In this document: in pieces, positions 11,020-21,029 of the stretch | Position numbering within the stretch: position 1 is the first letter of the stretch | How the letters are laid out: each line of letters begins with the position of its first letter | DNA from: Lewinellaceae bacterium | GTDB lineage: Bacteria > Bacteroidota > Bacteroidia > Chitinophagales > Saprospiraceae | Reading direction: 5' to 3' | DNA length: 64,000 nt | NCBI GenBank assembly: GCA_020636005.1 | Contig: JACJYR010000002.1 | Location: 1-64,000 of the forward strand | The notes under the pieces: generated by a model | Database searches by the model: none | What the model was told of the DNA's origin: nothing | Seen by the model: only the letters and a program-made list of their open reading frames with translations | Translations under genes and position numbers: made by a program

Positions 11020-14000
11020 TTAAAGCCTCCCGATGACCAGTTGCACCGTCCTCGGCCTGCGGCCAGGGATGTTCACCCAAACGGAGTAATGGCCCTCGTG
11101 GAGTTCCCGCAAGTCCATCTGGTAGTACTTGCTCCACACCTCATCGAGGTGGAAATGCTTCATGCGCACACCCATGTTGTTGTACACATGGATATCCACG
11201 TCCTTGAAGCCCACGATGCTTTCGAGGTTGATGTTCGTGAACTGGTTCGCCGGGTTGGGGAACAGGACGAAGTCAATCAGGTCCTCATATTCGACCATTT
11301 TCACCTCTGAGAAGCTAACCGTCCCGTCTTCGTTCAGCATCTTCACCCGGTAGTGGTTCATGCCTGTTAGTGGTTCGATGTCGTAACCTTGGTACAAATC
11401 CGCCAAGGCGTCTTTTTCCGAAGCAACAGCATAGATTTCCTCGAAATCCTGCCCGTCGGCAGAGCGTTCGAGGATATACTCGTCCACTTTATAGTCCCCT
11501 TTGTGCAGCCATAGAAGTTCCACGTGTTCGGGGAACTTAGCCGCCTCGAACTGGAAGTTTTCAGCCTGGCTGCCTGCCAGTGCCTGAACGACGTTCACCG
11601 TCTGGTTCACCTCGCAGATGAGCTGGTAGCCTGCCGTGTAGTATTTTACATAAACGATGTGTGCGCCAGCCGTCACGGAGAAGGTCGCCGTCGGGCTTTG
11701 GCAGTTGGCAAAGCAGTTGTGCTCCGGCTGCCAGGTGGCACTGAAAATCTGGACGGAAGTAACGGGTGCTCCATCAAGCCCTGCGATGACAATGCTGCCA
11801 GGCCCGGTGCTGATATTGATGTTGGCACAATCAGGATTGCCACTTCCACCTCCGCAGTTGCTGGAGATGCCCAGCGTCACGATGTTGGACTCCACGAAGT
11901 TCGGGCAACCGGCACGGCGGGAGCAGCGCAGGAAACAGGTCTGCTGGGTGACGTTGGTCGGGCTGTAGTCCAGGCTGGTGGCGCCGGGAATCATCGTCCA
12001 GTGCGGGTCAAGGCCAGCTGCAATCTGCGCAGCAGTGGTGGTAGGAGCAGTGCAAGAGGTGGTACTCTTCAGCCACACGATTTCCAGATTGCCAGCGCCG
12101 CCGGAGGGGGCTATACAGTTTTTGACTGTAGGAGCAGCTCCCTGGCTTGGGCAAAAGCTGGAGGATGAGGCACAGTTGGTGCCGAAGCCGATGGTGCCGC
12201 CACTGGTGATGTTGTCGCAGGTGCCGCCACCTACTGTCACCGTGGCCTGTTTCTCACAGATAATGCTGTAGCCAGCGGTGTAGTATTTTGCATAGACCAA
12301 GTAAGTGCCGACAGGAACGTTCACCGTTTGCGAAGCACCGCAATTTGCGAAGCAACTGTAAACGGACTGCCATGTGGCAGTGAAAATCTGCAGCGAACTG
12401 ACGGGCGCACCGTTTAGGCCAGTTACGGTGATGGTACCGTTGCCTGTCGTGATGGTGATGTCCGTTTCACAGTTTGGGTTGCCGCCAGTCGGTGTTCCTG
12501 CGCAGGAGCAGCCGTCCGCTTGCACCACGTCGTTGGTGGTGTTCGGGTTGCCATCGTTGCAGGCAGTTCCGGGGGTGGCAGGGAATGCGGGGTTGTTCGG
12601 CTGGCAATCAACATTGTTGCAGACGCCATCGCCGTCAGAGTCACCACCTTGGTTGGCGCATGGGTTGTTGGGCTGCACGTTTATGGTGGCATCGTCCTCG
12701 TCGTCCTCGTTCACGGTCTGGTTGGTGTCGTTGCCCGGTGTGGAGTCCACGTCGTTCGGGCTGGCCGTCTGCACCTGTGCGAAGTTACGGATGGTGCCGC
12801 TGGTGGCTGTCACCGTGGTGTTGATGGTCAGCGTCACGGTCTGGTTCACTGCGAGGTTGCCGATATTCCAGGTGAGGGTGCCTGCGTTGAAGCTGCCCTG
12901 TGAGGCAGTGGCCGAGTTGTAGGTCAGTCCGGAAGGGAAGGCATCCTTCACCGTCACGCCCATGGCGGCTGCAGGGCCTTTGTTCACCACGCTGATGGTC
13001 CAGGCCACTGACTGGCCAGAAGTCACCGTGGAGGCGCTCGCCGACTTGGTCAGTTCCAAATCAATTTGCGTTGGTGTTCCTGCGCAGGTGCAGCCGTCCG
13101 CCTGTATCACGTCGTTGTTGGTGTTCGCATTGCCGTCGTTGCAGGCCGTGCCGGGAGGCAATGAGTTGGGGTTGACGATGGTAAGGTTGCCGAAAAATTC
13201 AGTGCAACCGCCAAACGTTCCACCGCTCCAGGCACCAAAACCATATTGTCCGGATTGCATGCTGGCACCGGAACCCAAGGTGAAATTCGACCCATCCCTT
13301 GGAGTAACGGTGTAGGAAACGCCTCCAATAACGATGGTACCTGAATAGCTCTGGTAGTTTTTCATGTTGTTACCAAGGCCGCCCAAATAGCAGTTGTCCG
13401 TCCAAGTATTACCCATGCCGTTTGTCAAACCAGTGAATACTATATTCACTTGCCCGGTAGTGCTTCCTTTAGTGATATTGCCTGATAGGATAGCCGTGCC
13501 ATTTTGGTACTCCGTGAAGTAGAGGTTGTTTCCAGCATGGTAAACCACATGGACATCATTACAATCGTCCCTGCGGTAAAATACGCCGTTTTCGTTCGTA
13601 AGCCCGAGGCAGACCTGAGAAACATCGGACACTTTGTAAGTCCTGATTGCATAGGTATTGCAAGGGGAAGTGATGCCAGCACAGCCGCATCCATTGGCGG
13701 TCACTACGTCATTGGTCGTGTTGGCGTTGCCATCGTTGCAGGGAGTGCCGGGCGCAGCGGGGTAGGCTGAGTTGTTCGGCTGGCAGTCCACGTTGTTGCA
13801 AACGCCGTCCCCGTCGGAGTCCCCGCCTTGGTTGGCACAGGGTGAGCCAGATTGAAGGCAAAAACCGTCCAGGTCCAAGCTTGTCCCGGCGTTTTTCCAA
13901 CCAAATACTATCAAATAAGCTGTGTTAGCTGGTGCCGTATAGGAGACGCTGTATTGTTTGAAGTTTGAAGAATTAACTTGTAACGAATGGTCAGAACCGA

Positions 14001-15474
14001 TTTTCGTCCATGATGCGTCATAAAAAGAGAATCCGGCCCAAGAGTCTTGGGCACTTGTATTTTTACCCAAAAAAGAGAGCGTGTAAGTTGTGCCCGCAGT
14101 GGCTGCCAGGTTCTGGCCGAAGCCTCCAGCGCCGCCGCTGACGCGAGCAAACTTATTGCCGTTCGCCTCCGTTTGGATGGACGTGTAGCCCCAGTCATCC
14201 CAGCTGGTCAGGCCGGATGAAAAACTGGGGTTGGAGAGGAGGCCAGAGGTGCAGGAAAAACAATCGGGGTCGTTGCTGTCAATGGCACCATCGCCGTCGT
14301 CGTCAACGCCGTTGCCGCAGATTTCGCTGGGTGGAGTTGCAGTCGTTACGCAAAAACCGTCCAGGTCCAAGGTGCCTGTTCCAGCGTTTTTCCAGCCAAA
14401 TATTCCAACATAGGCTGTGTTTGCAGGTGCTGTATAGGTAAAACTGTATTGTTGGAAATTGGAGGATAAGACCTGTACTGTATAGTTGGAACCAATTTGG
14501 TTCCAGGATGCGTCATAAAAGACAATTCCGGACGAGGAGTATTCCGCACCTGTTTTTTTGCCTAAAAAAGATACCGTATAAGTTGTGCCCGCAGTGGCTG
14601 CCAGATACTGGCCGAAACCTCCCTGGCCACCGCTGACCCGTGCATATTTGTTGCCGTTCGCCTCCGTTTGGATGGATGTGTTGCCCCAGTTGTCCCAGCT
14701 GGTCAGGCTTGATGAAAAACTGGGATTGGAGAGTAGGCCGGACGGGCAGGAAAAACAATCGGGGTCGTTGCTGTCCACCGCACCGTCGCCGTCGTCGTCA
14801 ATGCCGTTGCCACAGATTTCGGGGCAACCAACCCCCTGGGAGCCGGAGAGCCGGACATTGATGTCCATCTGTTTGTTGCCCAAAAAGCTGACCCCTGAAG
14901 CAGTAGGATGGCTGACAATGGTGTAAGAAAGCCACGAGCTTCCCCCCATCTTATTGGCGTCCATGAGGTTGGCCCCAACACCGACCTGGAAGGCGATATT
15001 GTTCAACAACGAGACCTGTATCACACCCCCAGCCAAGCTGTTCTGGCCAGTGAGCGTACCGCTCATCTGCGTGTAATAATACCACTGCGAGGGGTTGATG
15101 GTGTAGCAGGTGGAGGTCTTCGGGCTGCCAGCCGGCGCACTGAACACGCGGCCCGAAAGTTGGACGTTGATGTTGAACTTGACGTTGCTGTTCGTCACGT
15201 TGGTCGCCTTTGCAGTGTAAACAGCGGTGCCATCACTGTATTCGGTCCAGACACCGTTTGAAATGGAATAATGGTTGTTGGCGCTTATTCCCGACACTAA
15301 ACCGTTAGCAAAAAAGCCATAGCTATACCCTGAGCCACAGTTGGCAACGGTATTGGTAGCTGTGCGGGTGGTGCAAACATTCTGTGAAAATAGTGGATTG
15401 GCTAAAGCTGCGCATATTAGGAGCAATACCAGCAATGCACTTAGCCTGTTAGGTAAGTAATAAAGTTTGTTCAT
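11020..15474 (-). CDS. Large secreted repeat protein with T9SS sorting domain
   Basis: A 1484-residue protein with a signal peptide (hydrophobic LSALLVLLLICAALANPLFS). In order it has: a ~185-residue N-terminal domain without known match; two units made of a MopE-like acidic motif (DDDGDGAVDSNDPDC) plus a ~130-residue carbohydrate-binding-module-like domain (SNPSFSSSLTSWDNWG to LDLDGFC); three thrombospondin-3-like segments (DSDGDGVCNNVDCQPNN); a DUF11 domain (DLELTKSASASTVTSGQSVA); two related ~85-residue Cys-containing repeats (IFTATWQSVYSCFANC); and a C-terminal FPNPANQFTNINLES sorting domain. It should be exported by the type IX system to the surface. Acidic motifs probably bind calcium or another metal. 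The two units are nearly identical to DNA in the gene at 22163. Confidence 0.88.
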   Translation of the reverse strand: MNKLYYLPNRLSALLVLLLICAALANPLFSQNVCTTRTATNTVANCGSGYSYGFFANGLVSGISANNHYSISNGVWTEYSDGTAVYTAKATNVTNSNVKFNINVQLSGRVFSAPAGSPKTSTCYTINPSQWYYYTQMSGTLTGQNSLAGGVIQVSLLNNIAFQVGVGANLMDANKMGGSSWLSYTIVSHPTASGVSFLGNKQMDINVRLSGSQGVGCPEICGNGIDDDGDGAVDSNDPDCFSCPSGLLSNPSFSSSLTSWDNWGNTSIQTEANGNKYARVSGGQGGFGQYLAATAGTTYTVSFLGKKTGAEYSSSGIVFYDASWNQIGSNYTVQVLSSNFQQYSFTYTAPANTAYVGIFGWKNAGTGTLDLDGFCVTTATPPSEICGNGVDDDGDGAIDSNDPDCFSCTSGLLSNPSFSSGLTSWDDWGYTSIQTEANGNKFARVSGGAGGFGQNLAATAGTTYTLSFLGKNTSAQDSWAGFSFYDASWTKIGSDHSLQVNSSNFKQYSVSYTAPANTAYLIVFGWKNAGTSLDLDGFCLQSGSPCANQGGDSDGDGVCNNVDCQPNNSAYPAAPGTPCNDGNANTTNDVVTANGCGCAGITSPCNTYAIRTYKVSDVSQVCLGLTNENGVFYRRDDCNDVHVVYHAGNNLYFTEYQNGTAILSGNITKGSTTGQVNIVFTGLTNGMGNTWTDNCYLGGLGNNMKNYQSYSGTIVIGGVSYTVTPRDGSNFTLGSGASMQSGQYGFGAWSGGTFGGCTEFFGNLTIVNPNSLPPGTACNDGNANTNNDVIQADGCTCAGTPTQIDLELTKSASASTVTSGQSVAWTISVVNKGPAAAMGVTVKDAFPSGLTYNSATASQGSFNAGTLTWNIGNLAVNQTVTLTINTTVTATSGTIRNFAQVQTASPNDVDSTPGNDTNQTVNEDDEDDATINVQPNNPCANQGGDSDGDGVCNNVDCQPNNPAFPATPGTACNDGNPNTTNDVVQADGCSCAGTPTGGNPNCETDITITTGNGTITVTGLNGAPVSSLQIFTATWQSVYSCFANCGASQTVNVPVGTYLVYAKYYTAGYSIICEKQATVTVGGGTCDNITSGGTIGFGTNCASSSSFCPSQGAAPTVKNCIAPSGGAGNLEIVWLKSTTSCTAPTTTAAQIAAGLDPHWTMIPGATSLDYSPTNVTQQTCFLRCSRRAGCPNFVESNIVTLGISSNCGGGSGNPDCANINISTGPGSIVIAGLDGAPVTSVQIFSATWQPEHNCFANCQSPTATFSVTAGAHIVYVKYYTAGYQLICEVNQTVNVVQALAGSQAENFQFEAAKFPEHVELLWLHKGDYKVDEYILERSADGQDFEEIYAVASEKDALADLYQGYDIEPLTGMNHYRVKMLNEDGTVSFSEVKMVEYEDLIDFVLFPNPANQFTNINLESIVGFKDVDIHVYNNMGVRMKHFHLDEVWSKYYQMDLRELHEGHYSVWVNIPGRRPRTVQLVIGRL
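13855..14820 (-). repeat. Two MopE-motif plus CBM-like units, inverted relative to those at 22.2-26.6 kb
   Basis: Unit 1 spans about 14820-14346 and unit 2 about 14326-13855. Read on the reverse strand, unit 1 matches 22747-23226 on the forward strand over roughly 470 bp by eye, including the shared words TACAGTACAGGTCTTATCCT and GCATCCTGGAA. They therefore form long inverted repeats around the two-component genes. Confidence 0.8.
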
Positions 15475-15986
15475 TGTAAGAAGTTATGGTTAAAAATTAA
15501 AGGGGGATATTATCTCAGACAAAAAGGTTAAGACGTATTTCGCAAGGTTCTTTGACTTATAATAGCGTGGTACATCCTCCACGTTATCAACTGGAGCAGG
15601 GGGGCAGCATTCGTTACCAGAAATTCAATTGTTTAATGAGACCGAGAAGGGATTCCTCGAAAACAAAAGATTATTAGAAAAACAAAGGCATTGGTTGCCT
15701 AATTTTAAGGAGACCTTTAATGAATGCAATGTCAGATTAACACGTTACAGGGAGGACTGTCCTTTTTCTAAAATCTAATTCAATAAAGTAAACCCGAAAG
15801 TTGGGTCAGAGACCAAAATGTTGACACAAAACTAATAGACGGCTTTTGAATTTTGCAAAACAACCCTCTATATAGCCCCAGGAAAGGAAGGTAATTTCAA
15901 TTTACTGCATCGGTGTGTGGCTTTTTTTTTGTAATAGACAAATGGCACAGGTCAGATGGTTTTTACTTTTGATATAAATTTGGGTC
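15475..15986. promoter_or_regulatory. Divergent intergenic region with a Bacteroidota-type promoter candidate at 15964-15982
   Basis: About 510 bp separate the reverse secreted-protein gene from the first kinase. Two overlapping matches to the Bacteroidota -7 consensus TAnnTTTG occur at 15964-15971 (TACTTTTG) and 15975-15982 (TAAATTTG), just before the ATG at 15987, with T-rich DNA upstream. A short hairpin (TAGCGTGG paired with CCACGTTA, one G-T pair) lies near 15563-15590. The rest shows no gene. Confidence 0.4.
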
Positions 15987-18446
15987 ATGAGAATCATTTT
16001 TGCGATGTACCTTCTGCTCTACAACCTTCAAGGTGTTGCAGGGCAAAGTGCCTTCCAGTTGCTGGCTTCATTGGATACGTCGCAGTCTGCTACCGTAAAA
16101 GTAGAATTGCTGGACTCCCTTTCCATGACCTACCTCCAGGAGAAAAAGTACCTCAAGGCCGTAGCGGCCAATCTTGAGGCTGTTGCTTTAGCAGAAAAAT
16201 CGCTGAAAAACAAAAAAATCGCCCACAACCTGAGCGACAGGTTAACAGGGGAAATATTTGAGGCTATCCCACCCGAACGCCTCAAGGCATTGGAGCACGA
16301 AATGGACTGCAAGTACCGCAACGCCAAACTCTACAATGGCCTATCATTTTATTTCAGGAAGAAAGACCGTCCTTATTCTATTATTTGCGCTGAGAAAGCA
16401 TTGAATCTAAGCACCCAATCATCGGATTCATTGTTGTCCCATGAAAACATTGGGTATTCATTTCTGGGTCAGTTTAATTTTGCTGAGGCCGAACCCCATT
16501 TTAAAAACGCCCTGAAAGCCAGTATCGAAACAAAGGATACCCTCATGATAATCAGGGTACAGCGGGCCTTGGCGGAACTCTACACTCGGACATATAAATT
16601 GGACAAGGCAATGGAATGCCTGACGCAGGCGATGGATTTGCATAGAAAATGGCCTTATTCTCAAAAAAAAACCATCTGGACCATACAAAATGGATTTGCC
16701 TATGTCTGCCAGGAAAGGGGTGACCTGGACAAAACCATTCAGATAAGGAAAGAAATCATCGAAGTTGTTTCGGCGGAACAGGACTCCCATGCAATAGTAT
16801 TCTGTTATGCTAATCTTGCGAGCGACCTCTTACGGAAGGGTGATTTGAACGAATCGCTGTCCTTACTCAGAAAGAGCCACGAGTGGATATTACGAAACTC
16901 ACCTGAAGGATTGCCATTTATCTCTCTGGACCTCGGCGAATGTTATTATGAAATGGGCGTTTACGATACGGCCTTGATATACCTCCAAGAGGCCGTAGAT
17001 TACGCCAAAGAATATGGGACTTATGGGTATGCCTGTGATGGGTACCAACTGATATCGGAGCTTTATTTCGTGTTGGGAGATACGGTTTCTGCCAATGACT
17101 ATGATGAAAAAGCCTATGATTGTCATTGGGAGCACAGCAGTATTGACCTTAATACCAGTGCGAAAGTCTATGAGTGGACATCCGGTTATCATCAGAGGAG
17201 GGGACATCTCGACTCTGCGCTGGTGGCCATTGACAAAGGGCTGGAACTCATTTATGAAAACGGTATTGATGGAATTTTGCCGCGTTTACTTATCCGCAAG
17301 GGCGAACTGCTCTACGAAAAGAAGATGTACGAAAGGACGGGCCAGGTGCTGGGCGAGGCGCAACAAGCCGCCCGGGAACATGGCCTGAGCAAAGATGAAT
17401 GTGACGCCTCCTACCTCCTGGCCATGGCCCAGTCGGAACTCAAACAGTACCCCGAAGCGCTGGAGCACGCCCTCCAAGCCGAGCAGGTGGCAAAGGAAAT
17501 CAACTACTCGAAGAGGCTGCAGGACATCTACAAACTGTTGGCAGTCACCCACCACCGCCTGGGTGACGGCGAACAGGCCTACCTCTACCACCTGAAATAC
17601 ACCGAACTGAAGGACAGCCTGTACGGATTTGTGCAAAAAGACCGATTGGCAAGGTATGAGACGCAGTTCCAGTTGAAGGAAAAGGAAATGGAAAAAGAAC
17701 TGCTGGTGATAGAGAAGGAGAGGCAGGGGGCTGTCCTGAAGCGGCGTACCCTGCTGCTGGTGGCCGCAGGCGTGGCCATCCTGCTCTTGACGGTAGCCTC
17801 TTTGCTATACATCCGGTGGTCGAAAACGAGGGCGCAGAAACTGTTGCGCCGCCAGATTGCGAAGGACATCCACGACGACGTCGGCGGCATCCTGAACTAC
17901 ATGTACCTCACCGCAAAGGACGCCATGGAACAGAGCCCCGACATACCCGTCGTCAAGGACAAGCTGCAAAAGGCAATCGCCCTGAACGACCAGGCGGTAA
18001 TGGCACTCAAAGACCTGATTTGGAAAATGGAGAGCAGGCCGGTGCCCCTGGCCCATTTTGCGGGCAGGCTAAGGGCCTACACCACCAATGTTTTTGATGA
18101 TTTATCAATACCTTACAGCCTCAAAGTGGACGGTTTCGAAGCGGACAGAAAGCTCGCCTCCGACACCCAGTACCATTTCTTCATGATGTACAAGGAGGCC
18201 CTGCACAACGCCTTTAAACACGGTAACGGTGGCCCCATCAACATCGACCTTATCCAGAAAGACAGGTTCATCGAACTGACGGTCAGCAACACTTTTTCAG
18301 AGGCGGGCGAAGATGGGGCGGACAGCTACGGGGGCGGGCACGGCCTGAAAAACATGCGGGAAAGGGCCGCCAAACTGAAAGGGGGTGTTGAATTCAGCCA
18401 AGAGGCCGGCACCTTCACGGTTCGGCTGAAAATAAGGACGGCCTAA
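15987..18446 (+). CDS. TPR sensor histidine kinase (NarL-type), first of a tandem pair
   Basis: A 819-residue kinase with an N-terminal signal-like segment, a long periplasmic array of tetratricopeptide repeats (for example FAEAEPHFKNAL, LDKAMECLTQAMDLH and ALEHALQAEQVAKEI), a membrane helix at about 590-612 (LLLVAAGVAILLLTVASLLY), a HisKA_3-type dimerisation helix with phospho-acceptor His629 in AKDIHDDVGG, and an ATPase domain with the N-box EALHNAFKH and the glycine-rich GGGHGLKNMRERA. Such kinases phosphorylate LuxR-type regulators, and one lies just beyond the second kinase at 21030. Its last ~600 residues are nearly identical in DNA over a long stretch to the next gene, while the N-terminal part differs. 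Confidence 0.92.
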   Translation: MRIIFAMYLLLYNLQGVAGQSAFQLLASLDTSQSATVKVELLDSLSMTYLQEKKYLKAVAANLEAVALAEKSLKNKKIAHNLSDRLTGEIFEAIPPERLKALEHEMDCKYRNAKLYNGLSFYFRKKDRPYSIICAEKALNLSTQSSDSLLSHENIGYSFLGQFNFAEAEPHFKNALKASIETKDTLMIIRVQRALAELYTRTYKLDKAMECLTQAMDLHRKWPYSQKKTIWTIQNGFAYVCQERGDLDKTIQIRKEIIEVVSAEQDSHAIVFCYANLASDLLRKGDLNESLSLLRKSHEWILRNSPEGLPFISLDLGECYYEMGVYDTALIYLQEAVDYAKEYGTYGYACDGYQLISELYFVLGDTVSANDYDEKAYDCHWEHSSIDLNTSAKVYEWTSGYHQRRGHLDSALVAIDKGLELIYENGIDGILPRLLIRKGELLYEKKMYERTGQVLGEAQQAAREHGLSKDECDASYLLAMAQSELKQYPEALEHALQAEQVAKEINYSKRLQDIYKLLAVTHHRLGDGEQAYLYHLKYTELKDSLYGFVQKDRLARYETQFQLKEKEMEKELLVIEKERQGAVLKRRTLLLVAAGVAILLLTVASLLYIRWSKTRAQKLLRRQIAKDIHDDVGGILNYMYLTAKDAMEQSPDIPVVKDKLQKAIALNDQAVMALKDLIWKMESRPVPLAHFAGRLRAYTTNVFDDLSIPYSLKVDGFEADRKLASDTQYHFFMMYKEALHNAFKHGNGGPINIDLIQKDRFIELTVSNTFSEAGEDGADSYGGGHGLKNMRERAAKLKGGVEFSQEAGTFTVRLKIRTA
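17194..18100 (+). repeat. Segment nearly identical to 19751-20655 (paralogous kinase halves)
   Basis: From GAGGGGACATCTCGACTCTG onward the two kinase genes share DNA almost base for base through the last TPRs, membrane helix and His box, up to about 18100 and 20655, then drift apart moderately. Upstream of this point the two genes show only protein-level similarity. The sharp change looks like gene conversion or a mosaic duplication. Confidence 0.8.
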
Positions 18447-18540
18447 TGTTTTCGATAGGAAAAAACCAATGAAGTAATCTTTAATAGTATTGACAGCCCT
18501 GCAGTACTACAAGGTTCACCAACAATCACAATACCTGCAC

Positions 18541-21000
18541 ATGAGACCTTTTCTGTTCTTTTTGCTTTTAATCAGTCTCCTGCATAAAGCCAGCGGGCAA
18601 AATACAACCCAGCTGTTGGCATCATTGAACAAAGCCCAGTCCCCTGCCGAAAAGGTGAAATTGTTGGATTCACTTTCCATGGTGTACCTCAATGGGAAGA
18701 TGTACAAGAAGGCCATCATAGCCAACTTAGATGCTTTTGCATTAAATGAAAAGACCCTTAAGGACAGCAGAATCACCCGTGACCTGACCAAAAACCTCCA
18801 TAATAAAATATTTGAATCCATCCCTTCTGATAACCTGAAAACACTCTCGTCCGAATTGGACAGTAAGTACCTCGTTGCCAACTTTTACAATGGCTTATCC
18901 CGCTATTTTAGGAAGAAAGACCCTAACTATGCCAGGGCTTGTGCCGAAGAAGCATTGAAGGTGAGCAAGCAGCCAAGGGATTCGTTGCTGGCTCACGATA
19001 ATATTGGGTACTCGCTCTTGAGGCAGTTCCAGTTTAAGGAGGTAGAACCCCATTTTAAAATTGCACAGCGAATCAGTTATGAAACAAGGGACACTTTCAT
19101 GATGATTGAGGTATTGATAAATTTGGGGCAACTGTATTCACAGACCTATAACCTGAACAAGGCGACTGAATGTTATACCGAGGCGATGAACCTGCACCAG
19201 AAATGGCCCTACGCGGATAAAGAGACCAAGACGCTATTACAATCAAGGATGGCCTATGTCTATCGAAATAAAGGCAACCTGGATAAAGCCATCGATATCA
19301 GAAAGGAATTGATAGAAGCCGCCACGGCCGAAAAGGACACCCAAACGGTCGAAATATACCGTTTAATCCTTGCAGAAGATTTGATGCGGACAGGCGCTTT
19401 CAAGGAGGCCCTGCCCCTGTTTAAACACGGCCACAAATGGTTGTTAGGGAACATGCCGGAGCAATTGGTAAATTTTTCCTTAGACCTCGGCGAGTGCTAT
19501 TTTGAAATGGGGGTTTACGACTCGGCCCTGGTGTATTTCCACGAGACCATTGACTACGCCAAGAGGTACGGTCAAAATCTCTATGCTTGCGATACCTATA
19601 ATTTCATGGCCGACCTCTATGCTGGGCTTGGCGATACCATTGCTGCCCAGCAATATGATGAAAAAGCCTACGCATGTTATTCCGAGTACCTTATTGGTGA
19701 CGAGTATGCCCACGCAGAAAAATATGACTTGTTTTCTCACTTCCATCAAAAGAGGGGACATCTCGACTCTGCGCTGGTGGCCATTGACAAAGGGCTGGAA
19801 ATCGTGGTCAGGAATGAAATCAATGCGAGGTTGTCCGGTTTCCTCATCCGCAAGGGAGAACTGCTCTACGAACAGAAGATGTACGAAAGGGCGGGCCAGG
19901 TATTGAGCGATGCACAACAGGCCGCCCGGGAACATGGCCTGAGCAAAGAAGAGTGCGACGCCTACTATATCATGGCCATGGCCCAGTCAGAACTCAAACA
20001 GTACCCCGAAGCGCTGGAACATGCCCTCCAAGCCGAGCAGGTGGCAAAGGAAATCAACTACTCGAAGAGGCTGCAGGACATCTACAAACTGTTGGCAGTC
20101 ATCTACCACCGTCTGGGTGACGGCGAACAGGCCTACCTCTACCACCTGAAATACACCGAACTGAAGGACAGCCTGTACGGGTTCGTGCAAAAGGACCGTT
20201 TGGCCAAGTACGAGACGCAGTTCCAGGTGAAGGAAAAGGAAATGGAAAACGAACTGCTGGTGATAGAGAAGGAGAGGCAGGCCGCTGTCCTGAAGAAGCG
20301 CACCCTGCTGCTGGTGGCCGCAGGCGTGGCCATCCTGCTCTTGGCGGTGGCATCGTTGCTGTACATCAGGTGGTCGAAAACGAGGGCGCAGAAACTGTTG
20401 CGCCGCCAGATTGCGAAGGACATCCACGACGACGTCGGCGGCATCCTCAACTACATGTACCTCACCGCAAAGGACGCCATGGAACAGAGCCCCGACATAC
20501 CCGTCGTCAAGGACAAGCTGCAAAAGGCAATCGCCCTGAACGACCAGGCAGTGATGGCACTCAAGGACCTGATTTGGAAAATGGAGAGCAAGCCGGTGCC
20601 CCTGGCCCATTTTGCGGGCAGGCTAAGGGCCTACACCACCAATATTTTTGATGACATATCCGTCCCTCACAAATTGGAGGTGGACGGTTTCGGGGCGGAA
20701 AGGAAGCTGCCCTCCGACACCCAGTACCATTTCTTCATGATGTACAAGGAGGTGCTGCACAACGCCATCAAGCACGGCGACGGCGGCCCCATCAACATCA
20801 GCCTGCTGCACCAGGACAGGGTCATCGAACTGACGGTCAGCAACCCGTTTTCAGTGTCTGATGGGCATGGGGCGGACAGCTACGGGGGCGGGCACGGCCT
20901 GAAAAACATGCGGGAAAGGGCCGCCAAGCTGAAAGGAGACCTCGACATCAGCCAGGAGACAAACACCTTCACGGTTCGGCTGAAAATCAATGCGGCCTGA
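18541..21000 (+). CDS. TPR sensor histidine kinase (NarL-type), second of a tandem pair
   Basis: An 819-residue paralogue of the preceding kinase with the same layout: signal peptide (MRPFLFFLLLISLLHKASGQ), TPR array, membrane helix, His629 in AKDIHDDVGG, N-box EVLHNAIKH and GGGHGLKNMRERA. The ATG at 18541 was chosen because it begins the signal peptide; the frame could start at a TTG at 18490 but those residues are not hydrophobic. The sensor half differs from its neighbour, so the two may read different inputs and signal to the same regulator. Its stop is 29 bp from the stop of the convergent response regulator. Confidence 0.92.
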   Translation: MRPFLFFLLLISLLHKASGQNTTQLLASLNKAQSPAEKVKLLDSLSMVYLNGKMYKKAIIANLDAFALNEKTLKDSRITRDLTKNLHNKIFESIPSDNLKTLSSELDSKYLVANFYNGLSRYFRKKDPNYARACAEEALKVSKQPRDSLLAHDNIGYSLLRQFQFKEVEPHFKIAQRISYETRDTFMMIEVLINLGQLYSQTYNLNKATECYTEAMNLHQKWPYADKETKTLLQSRMAYVYRNKGNLDKAIDIRKELIEAATAEKDTQTVEIYRLILAEDLMRTGAFKEALPLFKHGHKWLLGNMPEQLVNFSLDLGECYFEMGVYDSALVYFHETIDYAKRYGQNLYACDTYNFMADLYAGLGDTIAAQQYDEKAYACYSEYLIGDEYAHAEKYDLFSHFHQKRGHLDSALVAIDKGLEIVVRNEINARLSGFLIRKGELLYEQKMYERAGQVLSDAQQAAREHGLSKEECDAYYIMAMAQSELKQYPEALEHALQAEQVAKEINYSKRLQDIYKLLAVIYHRLGDGEQAYLYHLKYTELKDSLYGFVQKDRLAKYETQFQVKEKEMENELLVIEKERQAAVLKKRTLLLVAAGVAILLLAVASLLYIRWSKTRAQKLLRRQIAKDIHDDVGGILNYMYLTAKDAMEQSPDIPVVKDKLQKAIALNDQAVMALKDLIWKMESKPVPLAHFAGRLRAYTTNIFDDISVPHKLEVDGFGAERKLPSDTQYHFFMMYKEVLHNAIKHGDGGPINISLLHQDRVIELTVSNPFSVSDGHGADSYGGGHGLKNMRERAAKLKGDLDISQETNTFTVRLKINAA

Positions 21001-21029
21001 TGTTTTGGGAGAACCAAAATCTATTTCAA

